This document shows positions 1-8,381 of a stretch of 64,000 bases of DNA, piece after piece. How positions within the stretch are numbered: position 1 is the first letter of the stretch; each line of letters opens with the position of its first letter. Origin of the DNA: Acinetobacter sp. A47 (GTDB lineage: Bacteria > Pseudomonadota > Gammaproteobacteria > Pseudomonadales > Moraxellaceae); assembly GCF_000805455.1 (NCBI RefSeq), contig NZ_JSUS01000049.1, positions 60,429 through 124,428 on the forward strand, in the 5' to 3' direction. Position numbers and translations under genes: made by a program. Below the pieces are notes generated by a model. That model was not told the origin of the DNA. It worked only from the letters and a program-made list of their open reading frames with translations, and did not search any database.

Positions 1-1015
1 CAACATTTAAACCTTTTAAACAAGATAAAACCTGTGAAGCAAAAGCTTCATTAATTTCAATAATGTCCATGTCATCTAAAGTCAGGCCAGCGCGCGCAAC
101 AGCTTTTTTAATGGCTTCAATCGGGCCTGCACCCATAATGCGTGGTTCAATACCAGCCGCCGCCGCAGATAAGATTTTTGCCATGGGTTTTAGGCCATAT
201 TTTTGACCCGCTGCTTCTGAACCAATCAAGAGTGCTGCTGCACCATCATTAATACCTGAAGCATTACCAGCTGTAACCACGCCACCTTCAAACAGCGGTT
301 TTAACTTTGTGAGTGCTTCAACCGTTGAGCTTGGGCGAGGGTGTTCATCTTCTGAAACCAGTTTAGGCGGCAATTTTTTGCCTTGGAAAACCTCAATTGG
401 GGTAATTTCATCGGCGAAGAAACCTTCTTCTTTGGCTTTTTGATATTTGGCTTGTGATTGAGCGGCAAATAAGTCAGCTTGTTCACGGCTAATCCCAAAC
501 TCGGCTGCAACGTTATCGCCTGTTTCAGGCATTGAATGACCGCCGTACTGCGCAATAATTTTTTTATTTGGAAAGCGAGAGCCAATGGTGGTGTCATAAA
601 TTTTTGCATCACGGCTATAAGCACTTTCTGCTTTACCCATCACAAAGGGTGCACGTGACATACTTTCTACACCACCTGCGATATACAAATCGCCTTCACC
701 ACAAGTAATGGCACGTGCCGAGTCAATCACAGTGCCTAAACCACTCGCACATAGGCGGTTTATTGTCTGGCCCGGTACGGTAACGGGTAAACCGGCAAGT
801 AATAATGCATTTCGTGCCACATTACGGCTATCTTCACCCGCCTGGTTGGTGTCACCTAAAATCACATCTTCAATATCCGCACCCGGAATACCAGTTTTTT
901 CTAGTAGTTTTTGAATGACCGTTGCTGCTAAATCATCAGGGCGAATGGAGGCAAGTTCACCTGCATGACGGCCAAATGGACTGCGTAAACCATCATAAAT
1001 ATAAGCATTTAACAT
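1..1015 (-). CDS. dcaF: Thiolase, 3-oxoadipyl-CoA/acetyl-CoA acyltransferase (partial)
   Basis: The gene starts at 1015 and runs off the left edge, so its C-terminal part is missing. The visible part begins MLNAYIYDGLRSPFGRHAGE and carries the thiolase nucleophile motif (NRLCASGLG) and the later conserved stretch NASGINDGAAAL. The family cleaves a 3-oxoacyl-CoA with CoA to release acetyl-CoA (or succinyl-CoA from 3-oxoadipyl-CoA). It follows dcaH by 14 bp on the same strand, which fits the last step of dicarboxylate beta-oxidation. The sequence is also close to PcaF/PaaJ-type thiolases. The dca name rests on the neighbours. Confidence 0.85.
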   Translation of the reverse strand, partial: MLNAYIYDGLRSPFGRHAGELASIRPDDLAATVIQKLLEKTGIPGADIEDVILGDTNQAGEDSRNVARNALLLAGLPVTVPGQTINRLCASGLGTVIDSARAITCGEGDLYIAGGVESMSRAPFVMGKAESAYSRDAKIYDTTIGSRFPNKKIIAQYGGHSMPETGDNVAAEFGISREQADLFAAQSQAKYQKAKEEGFFADEITPIEVFQGKKLPPKLVSEDEHPRPSSTVEALTKLKPLFEGGVVTAGNASGINDGAAALLIGSEAAGQKYGLKPMAKILSAAAAGIEPRIMGAGPIEAIKKAVARAGLTLDDMDIIEINEAFASQVLSCLKGLNV

Positions 1016-1029
1016 TGAGAAATTCCTTT

Positions 1030-2553
1030 TCAAAATCCAGAATTAAAAGTAAGTGGTAAATTTAAAGCGACGCGACGTTGTAACCATGGGCTAGGGCGGT
1101 AACGTGGGTCATGCGTAAGTGCTGTTATACGGTTCAGAATGAGTAAGATTTTTTGGCTGCCGACATGATCGCCCCATTCAATTGGGCCAAATGGATAGCC
1201 CAGACCTAAGCGGACAGCAGCATTGATATCATCGACCGTTGCAATATTTTGTTGAGCAATATCGCAGCCTAAATTAATCACCATGGCTAAAACACGTTGT
1301 GCAACAAAGCCGATACTTTCTGCAATCATGCTGACCATCCCGCCATCCAGATTGAAAATCGAGTGGGCGGCCTGACGATATTCGGTTTTTGTGATCAGTG
1401 AGGGCATTAAGGTGCGGTGTTTATCAATACCATACAGCATGTCTATCGCAACAGCTTGTTCAGGGTTAACCCTTAAGCGTATAGCTGCTTGAGTTGTATC
1501 TTCACCGTAACAAGCGAGCAAACATAAGCTATCTGTTTGAGGTTCGGGGTTAGTGTCTATGTCGATATTTTGCTGAGTTAAATAATCTTCGAGCTGTTTT
1601 TTATCTTCAGGAAAATCGGCTGCAATCCAAACTTTAGGGTATTGTGCTAAACGCTCTACAAACTGGGCAGGTTGTTCACCTGTTTTTTCACCCGTTGCAT
1701 AATTATAAAAACCTTGCTTGACCTTACGTCCAAGCTGTTTTGCTTCCAGCATTTGTTTGGTCAGTGGATTGGGTTTGTAGCGGGCTTCTTCATAATATTG
1801 ATGATAAATCGACTCCATGACCGGATGGGAAACATCCAGTCCTGTGAGGTCCATCAGCTCGAATGGTCCCATTCTAAAACCGACACCATCGCGTAAAATA
1901 CGGTCAATTTCACTGATATCACAAACATTTTCATTTAAAATTTTGAGTGCTTCCGTGCCATAAGCGCGACCCGCATGGTTAATAATAAATCCAGGCGTAT
2001 CCTTGGCCACGACAGGATGATGTCCAAATGCGCGAGACAGTTCAATTAATGCTTGAATAATCGCCGGATCGGTTTTCAAGCCTTGAATGACTTCAACCAC
2101 TTTCATGAGCGGAACGGGATTAAAGAAATGAAAACCGGCCACACGTTCAGGTTTATTACAGTTCGCGGCAATTGCAGTAATCGAAAGAGAGGAGGTGTTG
2201 GATGCTAAAATGGTGTGTTCAGAAACCACTGCTTCAAGCTGCTGCATCAAACTTTGTTTGATATCCAGACGTTCAATAATCGCTTCTACAATCAGGTCAC
2301 AGCCTTTTAAATCTTCCAGTTGATGTGCAACAACTAAGTTCTTGTTTGTTGCCGCCGCCTGTTCAGTTGTGATTTTATTCTTATCGACCAGCTTCTGGAA
2401 GGTTGCGGCCAGTTTATCTTTTGCCTGTTCAGCTGCACCTGCTTTGGTGTCGTATAGATAAGTGATATGACCTGACTGTGCAGCAATTTGAGCAATACCA
2501 CTGCCCATGACACCTACACCAATCACAGCCATGCTTTTAATATCATAAGTCAT
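1030..2553 (-). CDS. dcaH: 3-hydroxyacyl-CoA dehydrogenase (two-domain, PaaH/DcaH type)
   Basis: A 507-residue NAD-dependent 3-hydroxyacyl-CoA dehydrogenase. The N-terminal Rossmann motif (VIGVGVMGSGIAQ) lies near residues 10-25 and HFFNPVPLMK marks the catalytic HCDH domain. A second HCDH-like C-terminal domain follows (LGLGYPFGPIEWGD), as in PaaH-type enzymes. It oxidises the 3-hydroxyacyl-CoA intermediate to the 3-oxoacyl-CoA used by the thiolase next door. The ATG at 2553 is preferred over the one at 2562 because AGGA lies 8 nt upstream of the former and too close to the latter. It sits in the minus-strand dca operon between the SDR and dcaF. Confidence 0.87.
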   Translation of the reverse strand: MTYDIKSMAVIGVGVMGSGIAQIAAQSGHITYLYDTKAGAAEQAKDKLAATFQKLVDKNKITTEQAAATNKNLVVAHQLEDLKGCDLIVEAIIERLDIKQSLMQQLEAVVSEHTILASNTSSLSITAIAANCNKPERVAGFHFFNPVPLMKVVEVIQGLKTDPAIIQALIELSRAFGHHPVVAKDTPGFIINHAGRAYGTEALKILNENVCDISEIDRILRDGVGFRMGPFELMDLTGLDVSHPVMESIYHQYYEEARYKPNPLTKQMLEAKQLGRKVKQGFYNYATGEKTGEQPAQFVERLAQYPKVWIAADFPEDKKQLEDYLTQQNIDIDTNPEPQTDSLCLLACYGEDTTQAAIRLRVNPEQAVAIDMLYGIDKHRTLMPSLITKTEYRQAAHSIFNLDGGMVSMIAESIGFVAQRVLAMVINLGCDIAQQNIATVDDINAAVRLGLGYPFGPIEWGDHVGSQKILLILNRITALTHDPRYRPSPWLQRRVALNLPLTFNSGF

Positions 2554-2614
2554 GTCGATCATCCTGATGATTAATCTATATTTGAAATTAAACGGAAAAA
2601 TAGGGTTGGGTGAT

Positions 2615-3376
2615 TTAGCCTAAGCATTGTTTATCACCATCAATGGGTAAGATTTGCCCTGAAATTGAGCGACCACTCTCTGACGCTAAAAATAGGCATA
2701 AATCTGCAATATGTTCTGGATTGACAAAATATTTGAGCGACTGGTTTTTCAGTGCATTTTGAGTCACTTCTTCAAGTGAGGTATGTGCTACATCGGCACG
2801 GGCCTGTAATACACGTTGAACCCGATCACCATCGACTGCACCCGGAAGAATGACGTTAACCCGAATATTATCTGCACCGAGTTCCATAGACAGGGTTTTG
2901 GTAAAACCGATCAGCCCCCATTTGGAGGTAGAATAAGCCAGTCGGTATGGATAGCCTAAGCGTCCGGCAATAGACGACATATTGATAATCACGCCTGCCT
3001 GTGCTTGCTTTAAATAGGGAATGGCTAACTGGGTAATTAAAAAAGTGCTATTCAGGTTTAAATTAATCACCGTGTTCCAATCTTCAAAACTTAACTTGTC
3101 TGCGGCCACGGTCGGGCCTGAGATGCCTGTGTTATTGACTAAAATATCGATACCGCCAATTGTCTGAATGGCTTGACTAAACATCAGTTTAATTTGTTCA
3201 TGATCAGCCAAATCACAGGTATATATGTGCAGCTTTGGATAAGCTTGTTGAAATTGTTCCAGGCTTTTAGCATTAATATCGCAAACAAAAACTTCGTCCT
3301 GATTGTTTAAAAATGCTTCGGCAATGCATCGTCCAATCCCTGAACCAGCTGCACTAATCAATACTTTTCTGGCCAT
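2615..3376 (-). CDS. Short-chain dehydrogenase/reductase in dca operon
   Basis: A 253-residue classical SDR: cofactor motif SGIG near the N-terminus, NNTGISG in place of NNAG, and the catalytic YSTSK with an upstream serine pair. The C-terminal GQILPIDGD resembles oxidoreductases of the FabG type. It lies between dcaE and dcaH on the same strand, so it probably acts on a hydroxy- or oxo-acyl intermediate of dicarboxylate breakdown, but its reaction is not settled by sequence. The start at 3376 is chosen because AAGGA is 6 nt upstream; the alternative ATG at 3382 abuts it. Confidence 0.82.
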   Translation of the reverse strand: MARKVLISAAGSGIGRCIAEAFLNNQDEVFVCDINAKSLEQFQQAYPKLHIYTCDLADHEQIKLMFSQAIQTIGGIDILVNNTGISGPTVAADKLSFEDWNTVINLNLNSTFLITQLAIPYLKQAQAGVIINMSSIAGRLGYPYRLAYSTSKWGLIGFTKTLSMELGADNIRVNVILPGAVDGDRVQRVLQARADVAHTSLEEVTQNALKNQSLKYFVNPEHIADLCLFLASESGRSISGQILPIDGDKQCLG

Positions 3377-3405
3377 TTTCATTCCTTTGTTATTATGGTT
3401 CTAAA

Positions 3406-4194
3406 TTATTTACCTTGATACGACGGCTTACGCTTTTCGATAAAAGCTTGAATGCCTTCATTTTTATCTTCGGTCGAAAACAGTAACTGGAAGGCTTTTC
3501 GTTCTAGCGTTAAGCCTGCATTTAATGGAACATCTTCGCTCATTAGCGCAACTTCTTTAATTTGTTGCAGGGCAATCGGCGGCATTTTTGCGAGGCTTTG
3601 TGCCATTTGAATTGCAGTTGGAATGGTCTGGTCATCTTCTGTGACTTGTGAAACCAGACCAATGGTATAAGCTTCTTCGGCTTTGATCATGGCGCCCGTC
3701 ATAATCATGCGCATGGCATGGAATTTACCGACAGCACGGAATAAACGTTGGGTACCGCCAGCACCCGGCATTAATCCGACTTTAATTTCCGGTTGACCAA
3801 AGGTTGCGCCTTTACCTGCAATAATAATATCGGCATGCATTGCAAGTTCGCAGCCCCCACCTAATGCATAACCATTTACGGCAGCAATCACGGGTTTAGG
3901 GCATTGGGCAATCGCATTCCAGTAGCGTTCTGTATGACGGAGTAGCATTTCAGTTGAAGTTGCGGTCGCCATTTCCTTGAGATCTGCTCCCGCAGCAAAC
4001 ACTTCTTCTCCACCGGTCAGCACAATGGCATGAATAGCATCATTGAAACTTAACTCGGTGAATGTCTGGGCCAGCTGCTTGCGGACTTCTGTATTTAAGG
4101 CATTTTTGGCTTCTGGCCGGTTAATTATAACGATCGCTAGTTTGGATGTGGAATAGTCAACTTTTATGAAACTGTTCCCTGTTGTTTTGCTCAT
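3406..4194 (-). CDS. dcaE: Enoyl-CoA hydratase
   Basis: A 262-residue crotonase. It has the family signature GYALGGGCELAMHADI with the first active-site Glu, and GQPEIKVGLMPGAGGT with the second, so both catalytic glutamates are present. The oxyanion-hole region AAGADLKEM is intact. It hydrates 2-enoyl-CoA to 3-hydroxyacyl-CoA. The start at 4194 has AAGGA 8 nt upstream; an upstream ATG at 4221 would add nine residues without a good site. It is the first gene of the minus-strand dca operon, divergent from dcaA, and the two share the 4195-4508 promoter region. Confidence 0.87.
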   Translation of the reverse strand: MSKTTGNSFIKVDYSTSKLAIVIINRPEAKNALNTEVRKQLAQTFTELSFNDAIHAIVLTGGEEVFAAGADLKEMATATSTEMLLRHTERYWNAIAQCPKPVIAAVNGYALGGGCELAMHADIIIAGKGATFGQPEIKVGLMPGAGGTQRLFRAVGKFHAMRMIMTGAMIKAEEAYTIGLVSQVTEDDQTIPTAIQMAQSLAKMPPIALQQIKEVALMSEDVPLNAGLTLERKAFQLLFSTEDKNEGIQAFIEKRKPSYQGK

Positions 4195-4342
4195 TTTTGA
4201 ATTCCTTGTTTCGCATGTCAAAACTTTATTCTTTTAATGATGCTTATTTTGAAACTTATTTCAAGCGGTTTTTAGCTTTTGAAGAGATGTTTATCCTGAT
4301 TATTATTCTAAGTATTTGATATTTAATATTGATGAATTTTTA

Positions 4343-4361
4343 AATTTCGTTAAACGAAATT
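4343..4361. promoter_or_regulatory. Perfect 19-bp dyad between dcaE and dcaA
   Basis: The sequence AATTTCGTTAAACGAAATT has 9-bp perfect arms around a central A. It is the strongest symmetry in the roughly 310-bp divergent promoter region and lies about 150 bp from each start codon. Inference: operator of the dca regulator, which is not in this window. Length and symmetry would suit an IclR-, TetR- or GntR-type dimer. Confidence 0.6.
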
Positions 4362-4508
4362 AATTTTCAAAAAGTCTTGAATTTTTGGTTTTTGTTCTCG
4401 TACTATGAAACAGATCCACAGTAAACAAGATTTAAAACATCGTAGTCAGATCAAACCGGAAGGGCGAAAGAATACGATGAGATGAAAAGTATATAAAAAG
4501 GGAGATCA

Positions 4509-5666
4509 ATGATGATCCGTGATGAAGGGATGTTGCAGCAGTTACTCTCAACCATTCGAAATTTTGTAAAAAACGAGTTAATTCCACGTGAGCATGAAGT
4601 TGCAGAACAGGACAAAATTCCTGATGACATCGTGCAGCAAATGCGTGAGCTGGGATTGTTCGGGCTGACCATTCCGGAAGAATATGGTGGGCTGGGTATT
4701 ACCATGGAAGAAGAGGTCAATGTCGCATTTGAACTGGGACAGACGTCACCGGCATTCCGTTCCTTGATTGGAACCAATAATGGCATTGGTTCTAGTGCGA
4801 TCCTGATTGATGGTACAGAAGAGCAGAAGCAAAGGTATCTGCCACGCTATGCCAGCGGTGAAATTATTGGTTCATTTTGTTTGACTGAACCTGAAGCAGG
4901 CTCTGATGCTGCTTCTTTAAAAACCAGGGCGGTCAAAGACGGTGATTTTTATATATTAAACGGAACCAAACGTTTTATTACCAATGCACCTCATGCGGCA
5001 ACGTTTACGGTTATGGCTCGCACCAATCCTGACATTAAAGGTGCAGGTGGGATCTCTGCTTTTTTAGTTGAAGCCAATACACCGGGTATTACCTTAGGCA
5101 AAATTGACCAAAAAATGGGGCAAAAGGGTTCGCATACCTGTGATGTGATTTTTGAAAACTGTCGCGTGCCTGCTTCTGCACTGATTGGTGGGGTAGAAGG
5201 TGTCGGTTTTAAAACCGCCATGAAGGTGCTGGATAAAGGGCGTTTGCACATTGGAGCCTATAGCGTGGGTGTTGCTGAACGCATGCTAAATGACGCATTG
5301 CACTATGCCATTGAGCGTAAGCAGTTTGGTCAGCCGATTGCAAACTTCCAGCTGATACAAGCCATGCTTGCCGACTCAAAAGCCGAGATTTATGCGGCCA
5401 AATGCATGGTTCTGGATGCAGCCCGTCGCCGTGATAATGGCGAAAACATGAGTACCGAAGCCTCTTGCGCAAAAATGTTTGCGACCGAAATGTGCGGACG
5501 CGTTGCCGACCGCTGTGTGCAGATTCATGGGGGGGCAGGCTATATCAGTGAATATGCGATTGAGCGTTTTTACCGTGATGTTCGTTTGTTCCGTTTATAT
5601 GAGGGAACCACTCAGGTTCAACAAATTATTATTGCAAAAAACATGATTCGGGAAGCGACCTCCTAA
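4509..5666 (+). CDS. dcaA: Acyl-CoA dehydrogenase
   Basis: A 385-residue FAD-dependent acyl-CoA dehydrogenase. The FAD/substrate signature FCLTEPEAGSDAASL is near residue 120. The C-terminal catalytic glutamate is in RLYEGTTQVQQ, and QIHGGAGYI is also present. It introduces the 2,3-double bond into the acyl-CoA ester. It opens the plus-strand half of the dca cluster, which fits the first oxidation of a dicarboxyl-CoA such as adipyl-CoA. The start could be 4509 or the adjacent ATG at 4512; GGGAG lies just upstream. Confidence 0.87.
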   Translation: MMIRDEGMLQQLLSTIRNFVKNELIPREHEVAEQDKIPDDIVQQMRELGLFGLTIPEEYGGLGITMEEEVNVAFELGQTSPAFRSLIGTNNGIGSSAILIDGTEEQKQRYLPRYASGEIIGSFCLTEPEAGSDAASLKTRAVKDGDFYILNGTKRFITNAPHAATFTVMARTNPDIKGAGGISAFLVEANTPGITLGKIDQKMGQKGSHTCDVIFENCRVPASALIGGVEGVGFKTAMKVLDKGRLHIGAYSVGVAERMLNDALHYAIERKQFGQPIANFQLIQAMLADSKAEIYAAKCMVLDAARRRDNGENMSTEASCAKMFATEMCGRVADRCVQIHGGAGYISEYAIERFYRDVRLFRLYEGTTQVQQIIIAKNMIREATS

Positions 5667-5681
5667 TAAATACCAAGTGTG

Positions 5682-5701
5682 ATGAGGCGAGGATGCCTCA
5701 T
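5682..5701 (+). promoter_or_regulatory. Intercistronic hairpin, dcaA-dcaK
   Basis: ATGAGGC and GCCTCAT form a perfect 7-bp stem around the 6-nt loop GAGGAT, in the 57-bp gap between dcaA and dcaK. No U-tract follows, so a terminator is unlikely. A role in mRNA processing or in differential stability of the permease and CoA-transferase message is inferred. Confidence 0.45.
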
Positions 5702-5723
5702 GATTCCTACTGAGGATAAGGAC

Positions 5724-7004
5724 ATGACAACACAAACACTTATACAAAATATAGGTCGCGAGGAAGCGATCCAGACACCGAAAAAAATTTGGATTACGGC
5801 ATTTATTTTTTGTTTTTTTACCTTGTTATGTGATGGTGCCGATATTGGAATTTTGGCCTTTACTTTAACCAGTCTAAAGGCTGAGTTTGGTTTAACCAGT
5901 GTACAGGCTGGGGCATTAGGAAGCTGGTCAATCTTAGGTATGGCCGTTGGAGGACTCATTGGTGGCTGGGCAAGTGACCGCTTTGGCCGAGTCCGGATTA
6001 TTGTCATTTCTACAGCTGCTTTTGCAATACTGTCCTCTTGTACCGGGTTTAGCCAGTCTTATGAACAAATTGTGATTTTGCGAACAATTACTTGTTTAGG
6101 CTTAGGCTGCTTATATATTGCCTGCAATACACTTATGTCCGAACTGGTTCCAACCAAATATAGAACCACAGTGCTTGCTACGCTCATGACCGGTTATACC
6201 TTGGGTTCTCTGACCATTACTGGCTTATCAGGATGGATCATTCCTGAGTTTGGCTGGCGCATGCTATATTTTATTACGATTATTCCTATCCTGCTTGCTG
6301 TTTTAATGTTTTTTCTCGTACCTGAGCCAGAATCATGGAAAAAGGTCCGGGCATTAAAACTTGCAAACCCTGAAGCCTATTCAGCCAAGAAAAGCCAGAA
6401 CCCGTATATCGCACTATTTAAAGACAAAAAGCACGGCAAGATGTTTATGTTATGGTCATTTAGCTCGGGTTTTTTACTGTTCGGTTATTTTGGTGTAAGT
6501 AACTGGCTGCCTTCTTATCTTGAAGCAGAGTTAGGCATTAAATTTAAGGAAATGGCGGTCTACATGGTGGGTACTTTCTTAACCATGATGTTTGCCAAGG
6601 TTCTTGCCGGTTTTATCGCTGACAAGATTGGCCGGCGTATCGTATTTGCCTTTGGAACTATGGGAACTGCACTATTTATTCCGGTAGTTATCTATTTTCA
6701 TACGGCCGGAAATATTGGCTGGTTAATGCTGATTTTTGGATTTCTCTACGGGATTCCTTATGCCATCAATGCAACTTACCTAACAGAAAGTTTTCCAACC
6801 TCGATTCGCGGCACAGCAGTGGGTGGGGCATTTAACATTGGACGTATTGGTGCAATCTTTGCCCCAGTTGCGATTGGTTATCTGGCAACGCATAACTCGA
6901 TTGGTGCTGGTTTGCTTTTAATGGGAATCGCTTATTTTATTTGTGGATTAATTCCGACGCTATTCATTAAAGATCGCCTATACGATCCTCAAAAAGCTGA
7001 ATAA
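5724..7004 (+). CDS. dcaK: MFS permease, aromatic acid/dicarboxylate type
   Basis: A 426-residue, 12-helix major facilitator of the aromatic acid:H+ symporter (PcaK/BenK-like) class. TM1 holds CDGADIGILAFTL, resembling the D-G-x-D motif of that class. The 2-3 loop signature is GGWASDRFGRVR and the 8-9 loop repeat is GFIADKIGRR. The start at 5724 is supported by GGATAAGGAC immediately upstream; upstream in-frame codons would place the start inside the intercistronic hairpin. Its position between dcaA and the CoA-transferase genes suggests inner-membrane uptake of the dicarboxylate. Confidence 0.85.
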   Translation: MTTQTLIQNIGREEAIQTPKKIWITAFIFCFFTLLCDGADIGILAFTLTSLKAEFGLTSVQAGALGSWSILGMAVGGLIGGWASDRFGRVRIIVISTAAFAILSSCTGFSQSYEQIVILRTITCLGLGCLYIACNTLMSELVPTKYRTTVLATLMTGYTLGSLTITGLSGWIIPEFGWRMLYFITIIPILLAVLMFFLVPEPESWKKVRALKLANPEAYSAKKSQNPYIALFKDKKHGKMFMLWSFSSGFLLFGYFGVSNWLPSYLEAELGIKFKEMAVYMVGTFLTMMFAKVLAGFIADKIGRRIVFAFGTMGTALFIPVVIYFHTAGNIGWLMLIFGFLYGIPYAINATYLTESFPTSIRGTAVGGAFNIGRIGAIFAPVAIGYLATHNSIGAGLLLMGIAYFICGLIPTLFIKDRLYDPQKAE

Positions 7005-7020
7005 TAAGGAGAACAATAAA

Positions 7021-7689
7021 ATGATCAATAAAATTACAAGTGATATTGAAGCGGTTTTAAAGAAAATTCCAGATGGAGCAACCATTATGACAGGTGGTTT
7101 TGGTACCACCGGGCAACCTGAAGCACTAATCGAGGCTCTGATTGATCTGGGGCCAAAAGAGCTGACGATCATTAATAATAATGCCTCGTCCGGCCCTAAT
7201 GGTCTGACTAAATTATTTTTGGCCGGACTGGTAAAGAAACTGGTTTGCTCCTTTCCCAAATCGGTTAGCTCAACAGTTTTTCCAGAGATGTACCGTGCCG
7301 GAAAAATCGAGCTGGAACTGGTGCCGCAAGGTAATCTGGCATGCCGTATCCAGGCTGCAGGTGCTGGATTGGGAGCCATTTTCACTCCGACAGGTTATGG
7401 AACCAAAATTGCTGAAGGTAAGGAAACCCGAACCATTAACGGTAAAAACTATGTGCTTGAATATCCGATTGATGCTGATTTTGCCTTGATCTATGCCGAC
7501 AAGGCTGATCGCTGGGGCAATTTAACTTACCGCAAAGCTGCCCGAAACTTTGGGCCGATTATGGCCAAGGCTGCAAAAACGACCATTGTTCAGGTCAATC
7601 AGACCGTAGAGCTGGGGAGTCTTGATCCTGAGTGCATTATTACCCCCGGAATTTTTGTACAGCATGTTGTAAAAGTGGGAGATATCTGA
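7021..7689 (+). CDS. dcaI: CoA-transferase subunit A
   Basis: A 222-residue alpha subunit of a 3-oxoacid CoA-transferase (PcaI/ScoA family), with the glycine-rich TGGFGTTGQPEALI motif near residue 20 and the FTPTGYGT segment. With its partner it moves CoA from succinyl-CoA to the free acid. Gene spacing to the MFS is 16 bp with AAGGAG upstream. The stop overlaps the start of the B subunit by one base (TGATG), so the subunits are probably translationally coupled. The family alone could be PcaI; the dca context favours adipate or a similar dicarboxylate. Confidence 0.87.
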   Translation: MINKITSDIEAVLKKIPDGATIMTGGFGTTGQPEALIEALIDLGPKELTIINNNASSGPNGLTKLFLAGLVKKLVCSFPKSVSSTVFPEMYRAGKIELELVPQGNLACRIQAAGAGLGAIFTPTGYGTKIAEGKETRTINGKNYVLEYPIDADFALIYADKADRWGNLTYRKAARNFGPIMAKAAKTTIVQVNQTVELGSLDPECIITPGIFVQHVVKVGDI

Positions 7690-8342
7690 TGTCAGTTCAA
7701 AAACGTTCTCGTGAAGAGATTGCAATGCTGATTGCACAAGATATTCCCGAAGGTGCATATGTCAATCTGGGCATTGGATTACCGACGAATGTCGCCAAGT
7801 ATCTACCAAAGGGTAAAGAAATTTTTCTGCATTCTGAAAATGGTGTTCTGGCTTTTGGCCCGCCGCCACAACCCGGCGAAGAAGATGAGGATCTGGTCAA
7901 TGCTGGCAAGGAGTTGGTGACCTTGCTGGAGGGTGGCTGTTTTATGCATCATGGCGATTCTTTTGACATTATGCGTGGCGGGCATCTGGATATTTGTGTC
8001 ATTGGTGCCTTTCAGGTTGCGGTGAATGGGGATTTAGCCAACTGGCACACCGGCAAAGCTGATGATGTACCTGCTGTAGGCGGGGCAATGGATTTGGCGG
8101 TGGGCGCTAAAAGTATTTATGTATATATGGAACATGTCACCAAAAAAGGTGAGGCAAAAATTGTTGAAGCACTCACATATCCCATTACTGGCGAGCAATG
8201 TGTCGACCGTATTTACACCGATTTATGCATTATCGAGCTTAGAGATCACAAAGCGTATGTCAAGGAAATGGTACCCGGCCTAAGTTTTGATGAATTACAG
8301 GCGCTGACAGCCTGTCCATTGATTGATGCGCGAGTGGCTTAA
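7689..8342 (+). CDS. dcaJ: CoA-transferase subunit B
   Basis: A 217-residue beta subunit of the CoA-transferase (PcaJ/ScoB family). The family signature LHSENGVLAFGP contains the catalytic glutamate (S-E-N-G), and GGAMDLAVGAKSIYV follows. The start at 7689 overlaps the dcaI stop. The heterodimer activates the imported dicarboxylate before dcaA acts. Confidence 0.88.
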   Translation: MSVQKRSREEIAMLIAQDIPEGAYVNLGIGLPTNVAKYLPKGKEIFLHSENGVLAFGPPPQPGEEDEDLVNAGKELVTLLEGGCFMHHGDSFDIMRGGHLDICVIGAFQVAVNGDLANWHTGKADDVPAVGGAMDLAVGAKSIYVYMEHVTKKGEAKIVEALTYPITGEQCVDRIYTDLCIIELRDHKAYVKEMVPGLSFDELQALTACPLIDARVA

Positions 8343-8381
8343 CTGAAGCACACGGAAACAAGTATCTTAAAGGATTAAAAG

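Noticed and set aside
5209..5472. Minus-strand open frame inside dcaA
   Set aside because: It lies wholly inside a strong acyl-CoA dehydrogenase gene and has low-complexity, Arg/His-rich translation with no motif; it is a shadow frame.
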